The notes: generated by a model from the sequence alone, not told the origin. A stretch of 64,000 nucleotides of DNA from Bacteroidota bacterium (GCA_013286425.1 JABDFS010000001.1:23392-87391), one strand, 5' to 3'; shown: positions 28,336 through 38,788, counted from the first letter of the stretch. Made by a program: numbers and translations.

Positions 28336-30819
28336 TTATAAAGTGAGATTAAAACCAAAGAAGACGCCAAAACGTTGTGGTTTTTCTTCAGGTAGCGGAG
28401 TGGGTAAAACACGCCAGATAAAATCAACAGAAAAGAATTTGAAAATATTATCAATGCCTGTCCCTAATTCAAGATACATTTTATTATTAAGTGTTTGAAA
28501 GGGATCGCTGTTACTAAAATTGAGTTTATAATTTGCATCTGATAAATCGCCTACTATACCTTTTGCTTCCCAAAACTGGCGCAGCTTTAATTTACGGGTA
28601 AGTTTTGTATAACGAAATATTCCTGAACCAAGATGATGCTGAATGCTAAAGCCTGCATACTGATCAGTAAGATATTGAAAACGGTTCATGAGATTAAAAG
28701 AATATTTGCTATAATAAAACCAATCGTTGCCCGGCAATATATCTAACATCTGGTAAGGCAATGTTCCAAATAATTTCCCTGCAAACACATTATAATATAA
28801 ATATCCGTATGGAGAAATATTTATATAATCAGAAACAGAAAGATCAATCTTATCATATTTATAACTGCTGTTAAAAACGCCGGGGAAACCATGTACATAA
28901 CGTAGTTCTATTATGGGGAAATCACTGCCTAAACTGTAACGCGTAAAATTATCTTCAAAAGTGCGTTCCTGGTAAGCATACCTTATACGCAAACCAGTTT
29001 CAAAAGTATTAAACGGCTCGCCTTCTTTTGTTGGATACAATTCTGATCCGGGTAGGTTTAATAAAGCTTCATATTGCCTGCTGCTTCCTGTAATACCAAA
29101 ACCGAAACCGTTATTTGTTTCAGCATAGTATTCTAATTTCTTTTCTGTTACCTGCTGGTATTTATATGTTATGCCCGGTTTGCGAAAGAAGAACGCAAAA
29201 ATGTTATCTGAACCTAACTGATCATAAAACACCTGGCCGTTATCAATATCTTTTTTATAATACGCATCAATATAACTCCACGGTGTGCGGCTGAGCTGAT
29301 ATTTTACTTCAGCCTGCCCTTTGTATGTTTGATCTTTAAAACCATAAGCAAGATATCCGCGCAGGTTGAGGTTTTTATTAAAGCCTGAGTTGGTTGCAAG
29401 ATCAAACCTTAACCTTGTTCCTTCATATTGATTTGCCGATATCCAGTTATACCACGGGCCTATGCGAACGTTGCCGATATCTTTTGTTCCTGTAGTTAGA
29501 AAATTAACATCGTTGCGGTAATGTATGTAGGTTTTATTTTTTTCTAAAGTATCCAATACTTTATATACTGTTTGCTCATCTGAGTTTAAAGGTTCATGCC
29601 TTCGCTGCAACCAAAAAGAATCAGGTTTGTTCTGCGCATCTTTGTTCAATAAAATATCTTCATTTGATTTATTTGAATCAAGACTTGCCGTGACCAGGTC
29701 ACTATTGACCAGGACATTCTTGTAGGTTGCCGTTTTTCGCGCTTTAAAACCAATATGATTTTTCCCGATGGGCGATACATCTGCAACAAACTTATCTTTA
29801 TATAAAAACCATATAGAATCATTTACCAGTTTAAATTCCTGTATTAATGTAAGGCCTGTTACGAAATTCAGATTAGCATCCATTGAAGGCCGCAACATTA
29901 TTTTCTGAATGGAAAAACTGCTATCGTGAATCCAGCAATCTCCTGTAAACAAATCGCCGCCCGGATGTTTGGGCGTGAAAGCAAAATGAACCAATCTTTT
30001 ACCGGCAAGATATTGTGTATCCAGTAATTTGAAATTGTAATAGATCTCGCCATAATCACTAAAAGGGCCAACATACATTTTATTGAACACCGGGATTAAA
30101 TTGGCATATGCATCAATGTTCTGATAAGTAGAACCCAATTGTTTTATGATGCTTTCATTATCTATGCCATTGGTGATGGTAGCTTTAATTACTTCACGTG
30201 TTTTTCGAGGGTCGCGCTGGTAATAATAATCAGAAAGCGTTTCTGTTAAATATACAGGCAGGTAAGGTTCTTTTTCTGTTGTGCTGTCAACATAATCCAA
30301 TACAAAACCAAGCTTTTTAAGAAACATGGTTTTCTCAAGCTTTTCTTTATTTACATTGTTAAGATCAAGCTCAAGTTTGTTATATACTTCGTAACTGAAA
30401 TTATCAAACTTGCGCCGGTCGTTTGCAGGTTTATGTTGAATTACTTTTTTCCAGAACCATAAAGCGCGGTTATATTTTGTTTTCACAACAACTTCCTGTT
30501 GTGGTAACAGGATAAGATGAACAGTTATAAACGAAGAATCTTTAAGATCGGCTTCGGCAATTTTTAAAGGCGTATATCCAACACTTGTAATTTGCAAGGT
30601 ATCGTGTGCGCCAATGTTATTTAATGAAAGAGAAAACCGGCCTAACGTATCGGTAAGCATACCACTTCCATTCACCAAAAATCTTACAGAAACAAAAGGT
30701 ATAGGCTCATCGCTTTGCTTATCCAGTACTTCCCCGCTTATAGTTTTTGTTTGTGCTGATAAATGAATAGGTACATATAGAGCTAAAATCAATAAAACCT
30801 GCCGCAACACTTTATGCAT
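28336..30819 (-). CDS. DUF5686 / carboxypeptidase-like regulatory domain outer-membrane protein
   Basis: Signal peptide, CarboxypepD_reg-like start (ISGEVLDKQSDEPIPFVSVRFL), long C-terminal beta-barrel-like region. Confidence 0.85.
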   Translation of the reverse strand: MHKVLRQVLLILALYVPIHLSAQTKTISGEVLDKQSDEPIPFVSVRFLVNGSGMLTDTLGRFSLSLNNIGAHDTLQITSVGYTPLKIAEADLKDSSFITVHLILLPQQEVVVKTKYNRALWFWKKVIQHKPANDRRKFDNFSYEVYNKLELDLNNVNKEKLEKTMFLKKLGFVLDYVDSTTEKEPYLPVYLTETLSDYYYQRDPRKTREVIKATITNGIDNESIIKQLGSTYQNIDAYANLIPVFNKMYVGPFSDYGEIYYNFKLLDTQYLAGKRLVHFAFTPKHPGGDLFTGDCWIHDSSFSIQKIMLRPSMDANLNFVTGLTLIQEFKLVNDSIWFLYKDKFVADVSPIGKNHIGFKARKTATYKNVLVNSDLVTASLDSNKSNEDILLNKDAQNKPDSFWLQRRHEPLNSDEQTVYKVLDTLEKNKTYIHYRNDVNFLTTGTKDIGNVRIGPWYNWISANQYEGTRLRFDLATNSGFNKNLNLRGYLAYGFKDQTYKGQAEVKYQLSRTPWSYIDAYYKKDIDNGQVFYDQLGSDNIFAFFFRKPGITYKYQQVTEKKLEYYAETNNGFGFGITGSSRQYEALLNLPGSELYPTKEGEPFNTFETGLRIRYAYQERTFEDNFTRYSLGSDFPIIELRYVHGFPGVFNSSYKYDKIDLSVSDYINISPYGYLYYNVFAGKLFGTLPYQMLDILPGNDWFYYSKYSFNLMNRFQYLTDQYAGFSIQHHLGSGIFRYTKLTRKLKLRQFWEAKGIVGDLSDANYKLNFSNSDPFQTLNNKMYLELGTGIDNIFKFFSVDFIWRVLPTPLPEEKPQRFGVFFGFNLTL

Positions 30820-31045
30820 GTGGTCAAAATTATTCTCAAACTGCGAGAAAACAGAAATCGTAACTTAAAACAAGTAATTATTAAACTTGGTTTTAACAAC
30901 CTCTACGCGGTTCAACAGTACAAGATGCATTAAACGCTTAAATGGTTTGCCATGAATTATTTAAAAAAATTTAGAATTTCAAAGTGTCTAATTGGTATGA
31001 AATTAGATTTCACTATTACAATAAATCCAATATAAAAACAACTAT

Positions 31046-31606
31046 ATGAAAAAAGAAACAAGCGAAGCTCCACGAAAAACCGCAGCAGGTAAGTCTGCTT
31101 CCAACGATTCGAACAATAAAGAAAATCTATCAAAAATCTTTGAAGACACTTTAAAAGATATTTACTGGGCAGAAAAACATCTTACAAAAGCTTTACCTAA
31201 AATGAGTAAAGCTGCATATGATGAAGACCTTAGTAGTGCCTTCACTAATCACCTACAGGAAACACAAGGACATGTTGAAAGACTGGAACGTGTTTTTGAA
31301 CAATTAGGTAAAAAAGCCCAGGCAAAAAAATGTCCCGCAATGGAAGGTTTAGTTGAAGAAGGGAGCGAAGCTATTGATGAATATGAACCGGGTTATGCAC
31401 GTGATGCCGCACTTATTATCGCAGCGCAAAAGATAGAACATTATGAAATTGCTGCATACGGAAGTTTAAAGGCTCATGCAAAATTGATGGGCGAGGAAGA
31501 TATTGCAGCTTTGCTGGAAGAAACAGAAACAGAAGAAGGCAACGCTGATAAAAAGCTTACAGAAATTTCGGAAACAGTGAATCAGCAAGCTTACAACGGT
31601 GAATAA
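31046..31606 (+). CDS. Ferritin-like DUF892 (YciE/YciF family) protein
   Basis: LSKIFEDTLKDIYWAEKHLTKALPKMSKAA, IIAAQKIEHYEIAAYGSL. Confidence 0.92.
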   Translation: MKKETSEAPRKTAAGKSASNDSNNKENLSKIFEDTLKDIYWAEKHLTKALPKMSKAAYDEDLSSAFTNHLQETQGHVERLERVFEQLGKKAQAKKCPAMEGLVEEGSEAIDEYEPGYARDAALIIAAQKIEHYEIAAYGSLKAHAKLMGEEDIAALLEETETEEGNADKKLTEISETVNQQAYNGE

Positions 31607-31650
31607 ACGATAAAAAACATTTTATTATTTAACTATAAAAATTAAACATT

Positions 31651-31821
31651 ATGACAAAGAAAATAATAACCGGTGCTGTATTAGCACTTGCTGCAGGTGT
31701 AGCAACATATTTCTATAGAAAGAACAAGAATAGAATAAATGAAGCAGCTTCAAATGCGTACGATAAGGTGAATGATGCAGTTAATTATACTGAAGATAAA
31801 GCAGAAAATATTTTTTCTTGA
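31651..31821 (+). CDS. Small membrane-anchored YtxH-like protein (56 aa)
   Basis: Manual translation MTKKIITGAVLALAAGVATYFYRKNKNRINEAASNAYDKVNDAVNYTEDKAENIFS; below the length cutoff of the ORF track. Confidence 0.7.
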   Translation: MTKKIITGAVLALAAGVATYFYRKNKNRINEAASNAYDKVNDAVNYTEDKAENIFS

Positions 31822-31837
31822 TTGTTCATTTCAGACT

Positions 31838-31866
31838 AAAACCTCCTGACAATCGTCGGGGGGTTT
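31838..31866 (+). terminator. Intrinsic terminator
   Basis: AAAACCTCCTGACAATCGTCGGGGGGTTTT. Confidence 0.7.
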
Positions 31867-31989
31867 TGGTATATATATTTTCAACCTGACTTAATTAAAT
31901 TATACCAAACATTTTTTCTGACCTGATTTTTTCATCTTACTCATCATGCATCAATTGCAGAATCTTACATTTGCGATTTATTTCGACTG

Positions 31990-34092
31990 ATGAAATTATA
32001 TCCAGATTCTGCAGAGCAACAGCTTGAATTCTCAAAAATAAAAAGCCTTCTTTCTTCTTTTTGCAATACAGAATACGCCAAAGAAAAAGTTTTGAATTTG
32101 CGTATTCACACAAAAAAAGAAATCATTATACTGCAGTTGCAACAATCGTACGAGTGCAAACTTATTCTTGAACAAAGCCAATCGTTACCGAATGATTTCA
32201 GTATAGACCTTAGTCGTGCTTTAAAACTATTAAGCATTCAGGGCGGTATTTTACAGGTAGAAGATTTTATGCATATACGCAGGCTTGCTGCAAATACAGA
32301 AAGAATCTTTCGCTGGTTCGATGGTGAACGTAAACTTGCTTATCCTGGTTTATATAAAGTGATCGAAGATTCACATTACGAAAAAGCGATCACAAAAATG
32401 ATTGATGAAGTTTTTGATGAAGCAGGAAACATAAAAGACAATGCAAGTGAAGCGTTGCAGAAGATAAGGCACAATCTTTACCGCAAACGCAACGAATTAA
32501 GACGTGTGTTTGAAAAAGAAGTATCGCGTTTAAATAAAGCGGGTTATAGTGCAGAGATAGATGAAAGTTTCAGCAACGGAAGGAGAGTGGTTGCAGTATT
32601 CGCAGAATTTAAACGGCAGGTAAAAGGAATTTTGCATGGTGAAAGTGATAGTCGCAAAACAGCATTCATAGAACCTGAAGAAACCATTGAATTAAATAAC
32701 GAAGTTTTCTCCTTGGAAAATGAAGAACGAAAAGAAATACAGCGCATATTAAAATCGCTTACTGCAAAGCTTTCTGTTTACAGCAACCTGTTACAACAAT
32801 GGCTGCAGATTGCAGGCGAATTTGATTTCATCAATGCAAAAGCAAAGCTCGGCATTGAAATAAAAGGCAATTATCCAAACTTAACAGACGGAGCGATACT
32901 TGATCTGAAAGAAGCTTATCATCCGCTTTTGATCTTACATAATAAACAAACAAATAAACCAACAATTCCGCTTACATTAAAGCTGAATGAAAAGAATCGC
33001 ATTCTGGTAATAAGTGGCCCGAATGCAGGTGGAAAAACTGTTGCCATGAAAACTATCGGGCTTAATCAAATGATGTTGCAAAGTGGTTTATTGGTTCCGG
33101 TTCGCCAAGATTCTGAAATGGGAATTTTTAAACAGTTATTCATTCATATTGGCGATACGCAAAGCATAGAGTTTGATCTCAGTACCTATTCATCGCATTT
33201 GCTGCACATGAAATATTTTATTGAAAATTGCAACGGCAAAACTTTATTCTTTATTGATGAACTCGGTAGCGGAACAGATCCTAATCTTGGAGGCGCATTT
33301 GCTGAAATTATTTTAAGCGAACTGAATCGCAGGCATTCCTTTGGCGTTGTTACAACGCATTATCTTAATCTTAAAATTTTCGCCAATCACACATCAGGAA
33401 TTATTAATGGATCGATGATGTTTGATGAGGAAAATTTACAGGCGTTATATAAACTTAATATAGGAAAGCCAGGAAGCTCTTACACTTTTGCTATAGCAGA
33501 GCGTATCGGCTTGCCAAAGCATTTGATAAATCATGCAAAGAAACTGGTTGATGAAGATCATTTTCGATTGGATAAATTATTAAACCGCACAGAACAAGAC
33601 CTTCAGCAAATACAAAAAGAAAGAAAAGAGTTAAATGATCTTATTGCTGAAAATGAGCGCTTGAAAAAACAATTATCAGTTACACTCGATAAAGAAAAGC
33701 ACACGCAACAGGTTGAATTATTAAGACATCAAAATAAAATAACCGAAGAACGTATTGTTTATTTAAAAGACATGGAACGCAAGCTGAAACAGGTTGTTAT
33801 TGACTGGAAAAAAGCAGACAATAAAAATGAAGTGATGAAGCAATTGCAGGAAATGTTATTTAAGCGAAAAGAAAGCCAGGTTAAAAATAAGTTGGAGAAA
33901 AAAATAGAATCAAAATACCGCGAAGTGCAGGCGCCGATCGCAGTTGGCTCTAAAGTGAAAATGAAAAAAAATTACCAGGTTGGTGAAGTAAAAGAAATCC
34001 GTGGTAAAAGAGCAGTGGTGCAAATTGGTACTGTGCCGATTAATATTAACTTAGATGATCTTGTAGTGATTGAAGAAAAGCAGGTAAGTTAA
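31990..34092 (+). CDS. MutS2-like ATPase without an evident Smr domain
   Basis: LVISGPNAGGKTVAMKTIG Walker A, LFFIDELGSGTDPNLGGAFAE; ends in a KOW/SH3-like segment. Confidence 0.9.
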   Translation: MKLYPDSAEQQLEFSKIKSLLSSFCNTEYAKEKVLNLRIHTKKEIIILQLQQSYECKLILEQSQSLPNDFSIDLSRALKLLSIQGGILQVEDFMHIRRLAANTERIFRWFDGERKLAYPGLYKVIEDSHYEKAITKMIDEVFDEAGNIKDNASEALQKIRHNLYRKRNELRRVFEKEVSRLNKAGYSAEIDESFSNGRRVVAVFAEFKRQVKGILHGESDSRKTAFIEPEETIELNNEVFSLENEERKEIQRILKSLTAKLSVYSNLLQQWLQIAGEFDFINAKAKLGIEIKGNYPNLTDGAILDLKEAYHPLLILHNKQTNKPTIPLTLKLNEKNRILVISGPNAGGKTVAMKTIGLNQMMLQSGLLVPVRQDSEMGIFKQLFIHIGDTQSIEFDLSTYSSHLLHMKYFIENCNGKTLFFIDELGSGTDPNLGGAFAEIILSELNRRHSFGVVTTHYLNLKIFANHTSGIINGSMMFDEENLQALYKLNIGKPGSSYTFAIAERIGLPKHLINHAKKLVDEDHFRLDKLLNRTEQDLQQIQKERKELNDLIAENERLKKQLSVTLDKEKHTQQVELLRHQNKITEERIVYLKDMERKLKQVVIDWKKADNKNEVMKQLQEMLFKRKESQVKNKLEKKIESKYREVQAPIAVGSKVKMKKNYQVGEVKEIRGKRAVVQIGTVPININLDDLVVIEEKQVS

Positions 34093-34106
34093 TCTAAGTA
34101 AAATCT

Positions 34107-34496
34107 ATGGCAGTGTTTGAGAAAGTATTATTTGTTGATGATGATCCCATCATGGCGAAAATATCTGAGCGCACCATGCAGCTGCTTGATTTTTCCAACC
34201 AGTTTATTTCTAAAAAAGATGGTTTGCAGGCAAAAGATTACCTCATCAATAATACAGATGGATTACCTGATATAATTTTTGTTGACCTGCACATGAATGT
34301 TATGAATGGATGGAAATTTATTGAATGGTTTAATGACTGGTCTTTATCTGAAAATATTAAAATACCATTGTATGTGCTTTCATCAGGTTTAAATGAAGAT
34401 GGTTCAAGTCTGAATGATATTGAAGGATATTTACTGAAACCGATAACAGCAGAAAATCTTTCTGATATTTCTCAAAAGCACTCAGTTAAAAACTAA
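34107..34496 (+). CDS. Single-domain response regulator
   Basis: VLFVDDDPIM, PDIIFVDLHMNVMNGWKF receiver motifs. Confidence 0.92.
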   Translation: MAVFEKVLFVDDDPIMAKISERTMQLLDFSNQFISKKDGLQAKDYLINNTDGLPDIIFVDLHMNVMNGWKFIEWFNDWSLSENIKIPLYVLSSGLNEDGSSLNDIEGYLLKPITAENLSDISQKHSVKN

Positions 34497-34498
34497 AC

Positions 34499-34528
34499 TT
34501 TGTCAATACTAACAACTGTTTATTTTTG
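34499..34528 (+). promoter_or_regulatory. Bacteroidota -33/-7 promoter upstream of the acyl-CoA dehydrogenase gene
   Basis: TTTG (34499-34502), 18 nt spacer, TATTTTTG (34521-34528). Confidence 0.55.
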
Positions 34529-34556
34529 CCGCGCTTAAAACACTAAATAAAAAACA

Positions 34557-35741
34557 ATGGCTGTTAAAACAGATACATTTCAATCACCGGATTATTACCT
34601 GGTTGATGAGTTACTGACTGAAGAACAAAAGCTGGTGCGTGATACCGTGCGCAATTATGTAAAGAAGGAAATATCGCCTATAATAGAAGATTATGCTCAG
34701 CGTGCAGAGTTTCCTGAGTTTATTGTAAAACAAATGGGAGAGCTAGGTTGTTTCGGCCCAACCATTCCACATGAATATGGCGGCGGTGGTTTGGATTATA
34801 TAAGCTATGGTTTAATGATGCAGGAACTGGAACGTGGTGATAGCGGCGTGCGCTCAACTGCAAGTGTGCAAGGCAGTTTGGTAATGTATCCAATTTATGC
34901 TTATGGAAATGAAGAACAGCGGAATAAATATCTGCCTAAGCTTGCAAGCGGCGAATGGCTTGGGTGTTTTGGATTGACTGAACCTGATTTCGGAAGCAAC
35001 CCTGCAGGCATGATCACAAACTTTAAAGAAGATGGTGACGATGTTATTTTAAACGGCTCTAAAATGTGGATCAGCAACGCACCTTTTGCGCAGGTTGCAG
35101 TGGTTTGGGCAAAAGATGAAAGCGGTGAAATATGCGGGCTTATTGTTGAGCGCGGGATGGAAGGTTTTACAACTCCAACCACACACGGAAAATGGAGTTT
35201 ACGAGCAAGCGCAACAGGAGAGTTGGTTTTTCATGATGTACGTGTTCCCAAAGAAAATATACTGCCCAATGTAAAAGGTTTGAAAGGTCCGCTGGGTTGT
35301 TTAACAAAAGCCCGTTATGGAATTGCATGGGGCGCACTTGGCGCTGCTATGGATTGTTATGATACGGCTTTACAGTACAGCAAAGAGCGGGTGCAATTTG
35401 ACAAACCTATTGGTGCTTTCCAATTGCAGCAAAAGAAACTGGCTGAAATGATAACTGAAATTACCAAAGCGCAATTACTCGTATGGCGCGTTGGTTCTTT
35501 AATGAATGAAGGGAGAGCAACTCCGCAACAGGTAAGCATGGCAAAGCGTAACAGTTGCGAAATTGCAACCAACATTACACGTGATGCACGCGCAATGCTT
35601 GGTGGAATGGGCATTACCGGTGAATACAGTATCATGCGCCACATGATGAATCTTGAAAGCGTACTTACGTATGAAGGCACGCACGATGTGCATTTGTTGA
35701 TAACCGGTATGGATGTAACAGGCTTTAATGCATTCAAATAA
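34557..35741 (+). CDS. Acyl-CoA dehydrogenase (glutaryl-CoA dehydrogenase-like)
   Basis: GCFGLTEPDFGSNPAGM, MLGGMGITGEYSIMRHMMNLESVLTYEGTHDVHLL. Confidence 0.94.
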   Translation: MAVKTDTFQSPDYYLVDELLTEEQKLVRDTVRNYVKKEISPIIEDYAQRAEFPEFIVKQMGELGCFGPTIPHEYGGGGLDYISYGLMMQELERGDSGVRSTASVQGSLVMYPIYAYGNEEQRNKYLPKLASGEWLGCFGLTEPDFGSNPAGMITNFKEDGDDVILNGSKMWISNAPFAQVAVVWAKDESGEICGLIVERGMEGFTTPTTHGKWSLRASATGELVFHDVRVPKENILPNVKGLKGPLGCLTKARYGIAWGALGAAMDCYDTALQYSKERVQFDKPIGAFQLQQKKLAEMITEITKAQLLVWRVGSLMNEGRATPQQVSMAKRNSCEIATNITRDARAMLGGMGITGEYSIMRHMMNLESVLTYEGTHDVHLLITGMDVTGFNAFK

Positions 35742-35809
35742 TTAGAACAGAATTTCTGCGATCAATAAATTGATGGAATTATTTTCTGATTGACGCATGC
35801 TATTAAAAA

Positions 35810-36676
35810 CTAATTCCATTCTTTATTATCTTTTTCAACCTTGCTTTTATAAACTTTACGGCAGAGATAAGCACTTAGTTCATACAGTGCAAATAATGGA
35901 AGAAATACAATTGTTTGACTGTACCAATCCGGGCTTGGTGTAATCACTGCTGCGATCACCAGTAAAATAACAATGGCATATTTACGTGTACGTTTTAAAA
36001 ACTGCGGCGTAACAATACCAATTTTTGTAAGCGCATAAGTAAGTACAGGCATTTCAAAAGCAATTCCGCATCCAATAATTACATTAGTTAAATTATCAAT
36101 ATAATCGTTTATCGTTGGCCGGGTTGTAACCATATTAAGTGCGCTTACCTGAAAAGTGGCAAGAAAATTAAAAGTAAATGGCCCTAAAACAAAATACCCA
36201 AATGCTGAACCCAAAAAGAAAAAGAATGACACCCAAAAAATAATAAAGCTTGTCCCCTTTATTTCCTTTGCATTTAATGCCGGTTTTACAAACCGCCAGA
36301 ATTCCCAAAAAATATATGGAAATGCTGCTATTAACCCTCCTATAAACGCAATTGAAAAACTACTGAAGAACTGTCCGCCAAAAGTGGTGGTTTGCATACT
36401 TATCTCAACGGGAGGGAGGCATAATTCATTACCTAAACCAAGATGATTACTAAGGCTGCAAATTACTTTGTAACTTATAAAATTGGGATTGATGGGGCCT
36501 GCTATCACATTATCAAAAACCCACTGTATTTTAATAAATATTATTATCGATATAATAATCACCGCCAATAAGGAGCGGATAATATGCCATCTTAATGCTT
36601 CCAAATGATCTACAAAAGCCATCTCAGCTTTACCCTGGTTTCTTCGGTTTAAAAAACCTGCTGTTGTCATACTCAT
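35810..36676 (-). CDS. tatC: Sec-independent translocase TatC
   Basis: FVDHLEALRWHIIRSLLAV, multiple TM helices, IAFEMPVLTYALTKIGIVTPQFLKRTRKYAIV, AVITPSPDWYSQTIVFLPLFALYE. Confidence 0.95.
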   Translation of the reverse strand: MSMTTAGFLNRRNQGKAEMAFVDHLEALRWHIIRSLLAVIIISIIIFIKIQWVFDNVIAGPINPNFISYKVICSLSNHLGLGNELCLPPVEISMQTTTFGGQFFSSFSIAFIGGLIAAFPYIFWEFWRFVKPALNAKEIKGTSFIIFWVSFFFFLGSAFGYFVLGPFTFNFLATFQVSALNMVTTRPTINDYIDNLTNVIIGCGIAFEMPVLTYALTKIGIVTPQFLKRTRKYAIVILLVIAAVITPSPDWYSQTIVFLPLFALYELSAYLCRKVYKSKVEKDNKEWN

Positions 36677-36746
36677 CTATTTTATGAATGCATTCATTTC
36701 AAAAAATATTTCTGCATCTAAATCTTAGAATATTATAAATCAAAAT

Positions 36747-36780
36747 AAAAAAGCACCATTTGCTTGATGATGCTTTTTTA
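36747..36780. terminator. Intrinsic terminator
   Basis: AAAAAAGCACCAT...ATGATGCTTTTTT hairpin. Confidence 0.65.
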
Positions 36781-36799
36781 TTTTTTTGTTTAACAGTAA

Positions 36800-37630
36800 C
36801 TATGAAACAATAAAAGGTTGAATAAGCGCTAACACCTGTGCGGTTGTAAGCGGCTCATCAAATGCTTCAGATGCATCTTCCACACTAATATTAAAACCAT
36901 CAATGCCCACAATATTAATTCCGAGCTGTACTGTATTATCTTCACCTGCATAATTTCCTGCAACGGAAGAACCTATTCCCGCAGTTGACGCGCCGGTTAT
37001 CCAAGGCCTTATTTTTTCATCATTATAATAAGAAGAACGCAGGCTTCTTACATAAGATGCATGTCTTGCTTCAACAGAATGTATTTGCAAAGCGGCTGTA
37101 AGTACCGTATCATTCATTTTTAAATTAGGAGCCTGCCCCTTGTATGCTCTTACGCCGGTATCTTCAAATGTTTGAGATACTGCTAAAAATGTTTCATAAT
37201 CTGAAAAAACAGTTGGAAAAGTTCCGCCTGCTGTAAAATCAAAAACCGGTGACTTTTGTGGAATGCCTCCCAATGCGGTAATTGTTGCTGAAAGAAAATC
37301 TACGTGCTCTTTTTCATGCTGCTGAATAATTTTATAACCCTGCAAAGCGGAAGCATCTTTTATTAATCCCGGAGTGCTTACTCCTGTGTTGTAAAACTGC
37401 GATTCAAGATGTTCAAGTACTAAAGCAAAATTTAAAACATGTGTTACGGTATCAGGTGTTTGTCCATATGCTTTTTTAAAGATTCCACCTAAGGCAAGCG
37501 GTAAAGCAGTAAGTGCAATTTTGCCACCGATACGTGCAAATTCACGCATAGAATCACGGCGTGTATCTACGCGGTTATATACCTCCGGATCTTGCTTTTC
37601 TATATCAGAAAATATTTGTTCAATATTCAT
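36800..37630 (-). CDS. Ferritin-like domain protein, possible Tat substrate
   Basis: TRRDSMREFARIGGKIALTALPLALGG; two ferritin-like EH motifs (HLESQFY, HEKEHVDF, SVEARHASYVRSLR). Confidence 0.85.
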   Translation of the reverse strand: MNIEQIFSDIEKQDPEVYNRVDTRRDSMREFARIGGKIALTALPLALGGIFKKAYGQTPDTVTHVLNFALVLEHLESQFYNTGVSTPGLIKDASALQGYKIIQQHEKEHVDFLSATITALGGIPQKSPVFDFTAGGTFPTVFSDYETFLAVSQTFEDTGVRAYKGQAPNLKMNDTVLTAALQIHSVEARHASYVRSLRSSYYNDEKIRPWITGASTAGIGSSVAGNYAGEDNTVQLGINIVGIDGFNISVEDASEAFDEPLTTAQVLALIQPFIVS

Positions 37631-37640
37631 AATATTTTTT

Positions 37641-38363
37641 TTAAATGGTGTAAGGAAATGATTTAAGATCAGGCATTACTTTAAGGTAAGGTGAAATTGT
37701 TTGCACAACATTATAAGGTTTATTGGCAACATCTAAACCATTGGAATCAACAATGGTACTATCTGCAAAAGATAACGGATCTATTAAGTCTCTTATGTAA
37801 GCAGCATGCCTTGCTTCCACTGAAACAATTTTACCGGCAGCCGTTAAATAATCCGAGCTTTTGATAGCATACGCAATACCATTGTAGGCAGATACTCCTG
37901 TGTCTTCAAAACTTTTTGAAGCGCCTAAAACACTCATCCTGTCAGAGAAATTAATTGAACTGAAATCAAATTGCATATCAGGAAGCGCACTGCTGCCTAG
38001 AGCAGTTTTAAAAAATTCCCTGTGCGAGATCTCATGATCCCTGATCTGTGCAAGTCTCGTTTTCTCCCAGGAAGAGCCGCCTGAATAAAAATTGCCAACT
38101 ACCATAATGTAAAATGCCGCTTCCAGTTGCTCAAGCAAATAAGCATAATTTAAAATGTCGATATCGTTATACGTACCCGTTTTAAGCGAGTCACTAACGC
38201 TACCGGTGTTAAGTGCATTTGAAGTTTCTGATTTAGTACAGGCAGTAAGGCCGGTTATGGCAACTGCTGTAAGACCAAGATTGCTTAAAAATTTTCTTCG
38301 ATGCAGAGTAGGCGATTGAACCTGGTCTTCATTTTCTGAAGAAGATACATGTGGTTGTTTCAT
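37641..38363 (-). CDS. Ferritin-like domain lipoprotein with Tat signal
   Basis: LHRRKFLSNLGLTAVAITGLTAC twin-arginine plus lipobox; LEQLEAAFY, HEISHREFFKTALG, SVEARHAAYIRDL. Confidence 0.87.
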   Translation of the reverse strand: MKQPHVSSSENEDQVQSPTLHRRKFLSNLGLTAVAITGLTACTKSETSNALNTGSVSDSLKTGTYNDIDILNYAYLLEQLEAAFYIMVVGNFYSGGSSWEKTRLAQIRDHEISHREFFKTALGSSALPDMQFDFSSINFSDRMSVLGASKSFEDTGVSAYNGIAYAIKSSDYLTAAGKIVSVEARHAAYIRDLIDPLSFADSTIVDSNGLDVANKPYNVVQTISPYLKVMPDLKSFPYTI

Positions 38364-38584
38364 AGTTGTGATTTTAAATGAGTAAATAAAAAAGCAAGTG
38401 CAACTACGAAGGATAACATCGGAAGGTTTTAGGATTATTAAAAAAAGAAAAAGAATTGTATAATTGATAATTAATATCTACAAAAAGAATTGTATTGATA
38501 TAAGCATTTAATTTATTTGATAAAATAGTTTTCTTTTTGAAACCTTAGAAAAATTTATTGCGTAATTGCATCAAAATAATTTTT

Positions 38585-38788
38585 ATGAGTACTCCTGGTA
38601 TATCTGAATGGGTATTAATAATACTTGCTGTATTGATTTTATTTGGCGGAAAAAAAATCCCTGATTTTATGAGAGGCCTTGGAAAAGGAATACGTGAATT
38701 CAATGATGCTAAAAATAATGTTCGTAAAGAAATTGAAGATGGCATTAATGAAACGCCTCGTCAACCTGTGAACAATACGCAGCCATAA
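38585..38788 (+). CDS. tatA: Twin-arginine translocase TatA/E
   Basis: ISEWVLIILAVLILFGGKKIPDFMRGLGKGIREFNDAKN; ATG at 38585. Confidence 0.92.
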   Translation: MSTPGISEWVLIILAVLILFGGKKIPDFMRGLGKGIREFNDAKNNVRKEIEDGINETPRQPVNNTQP

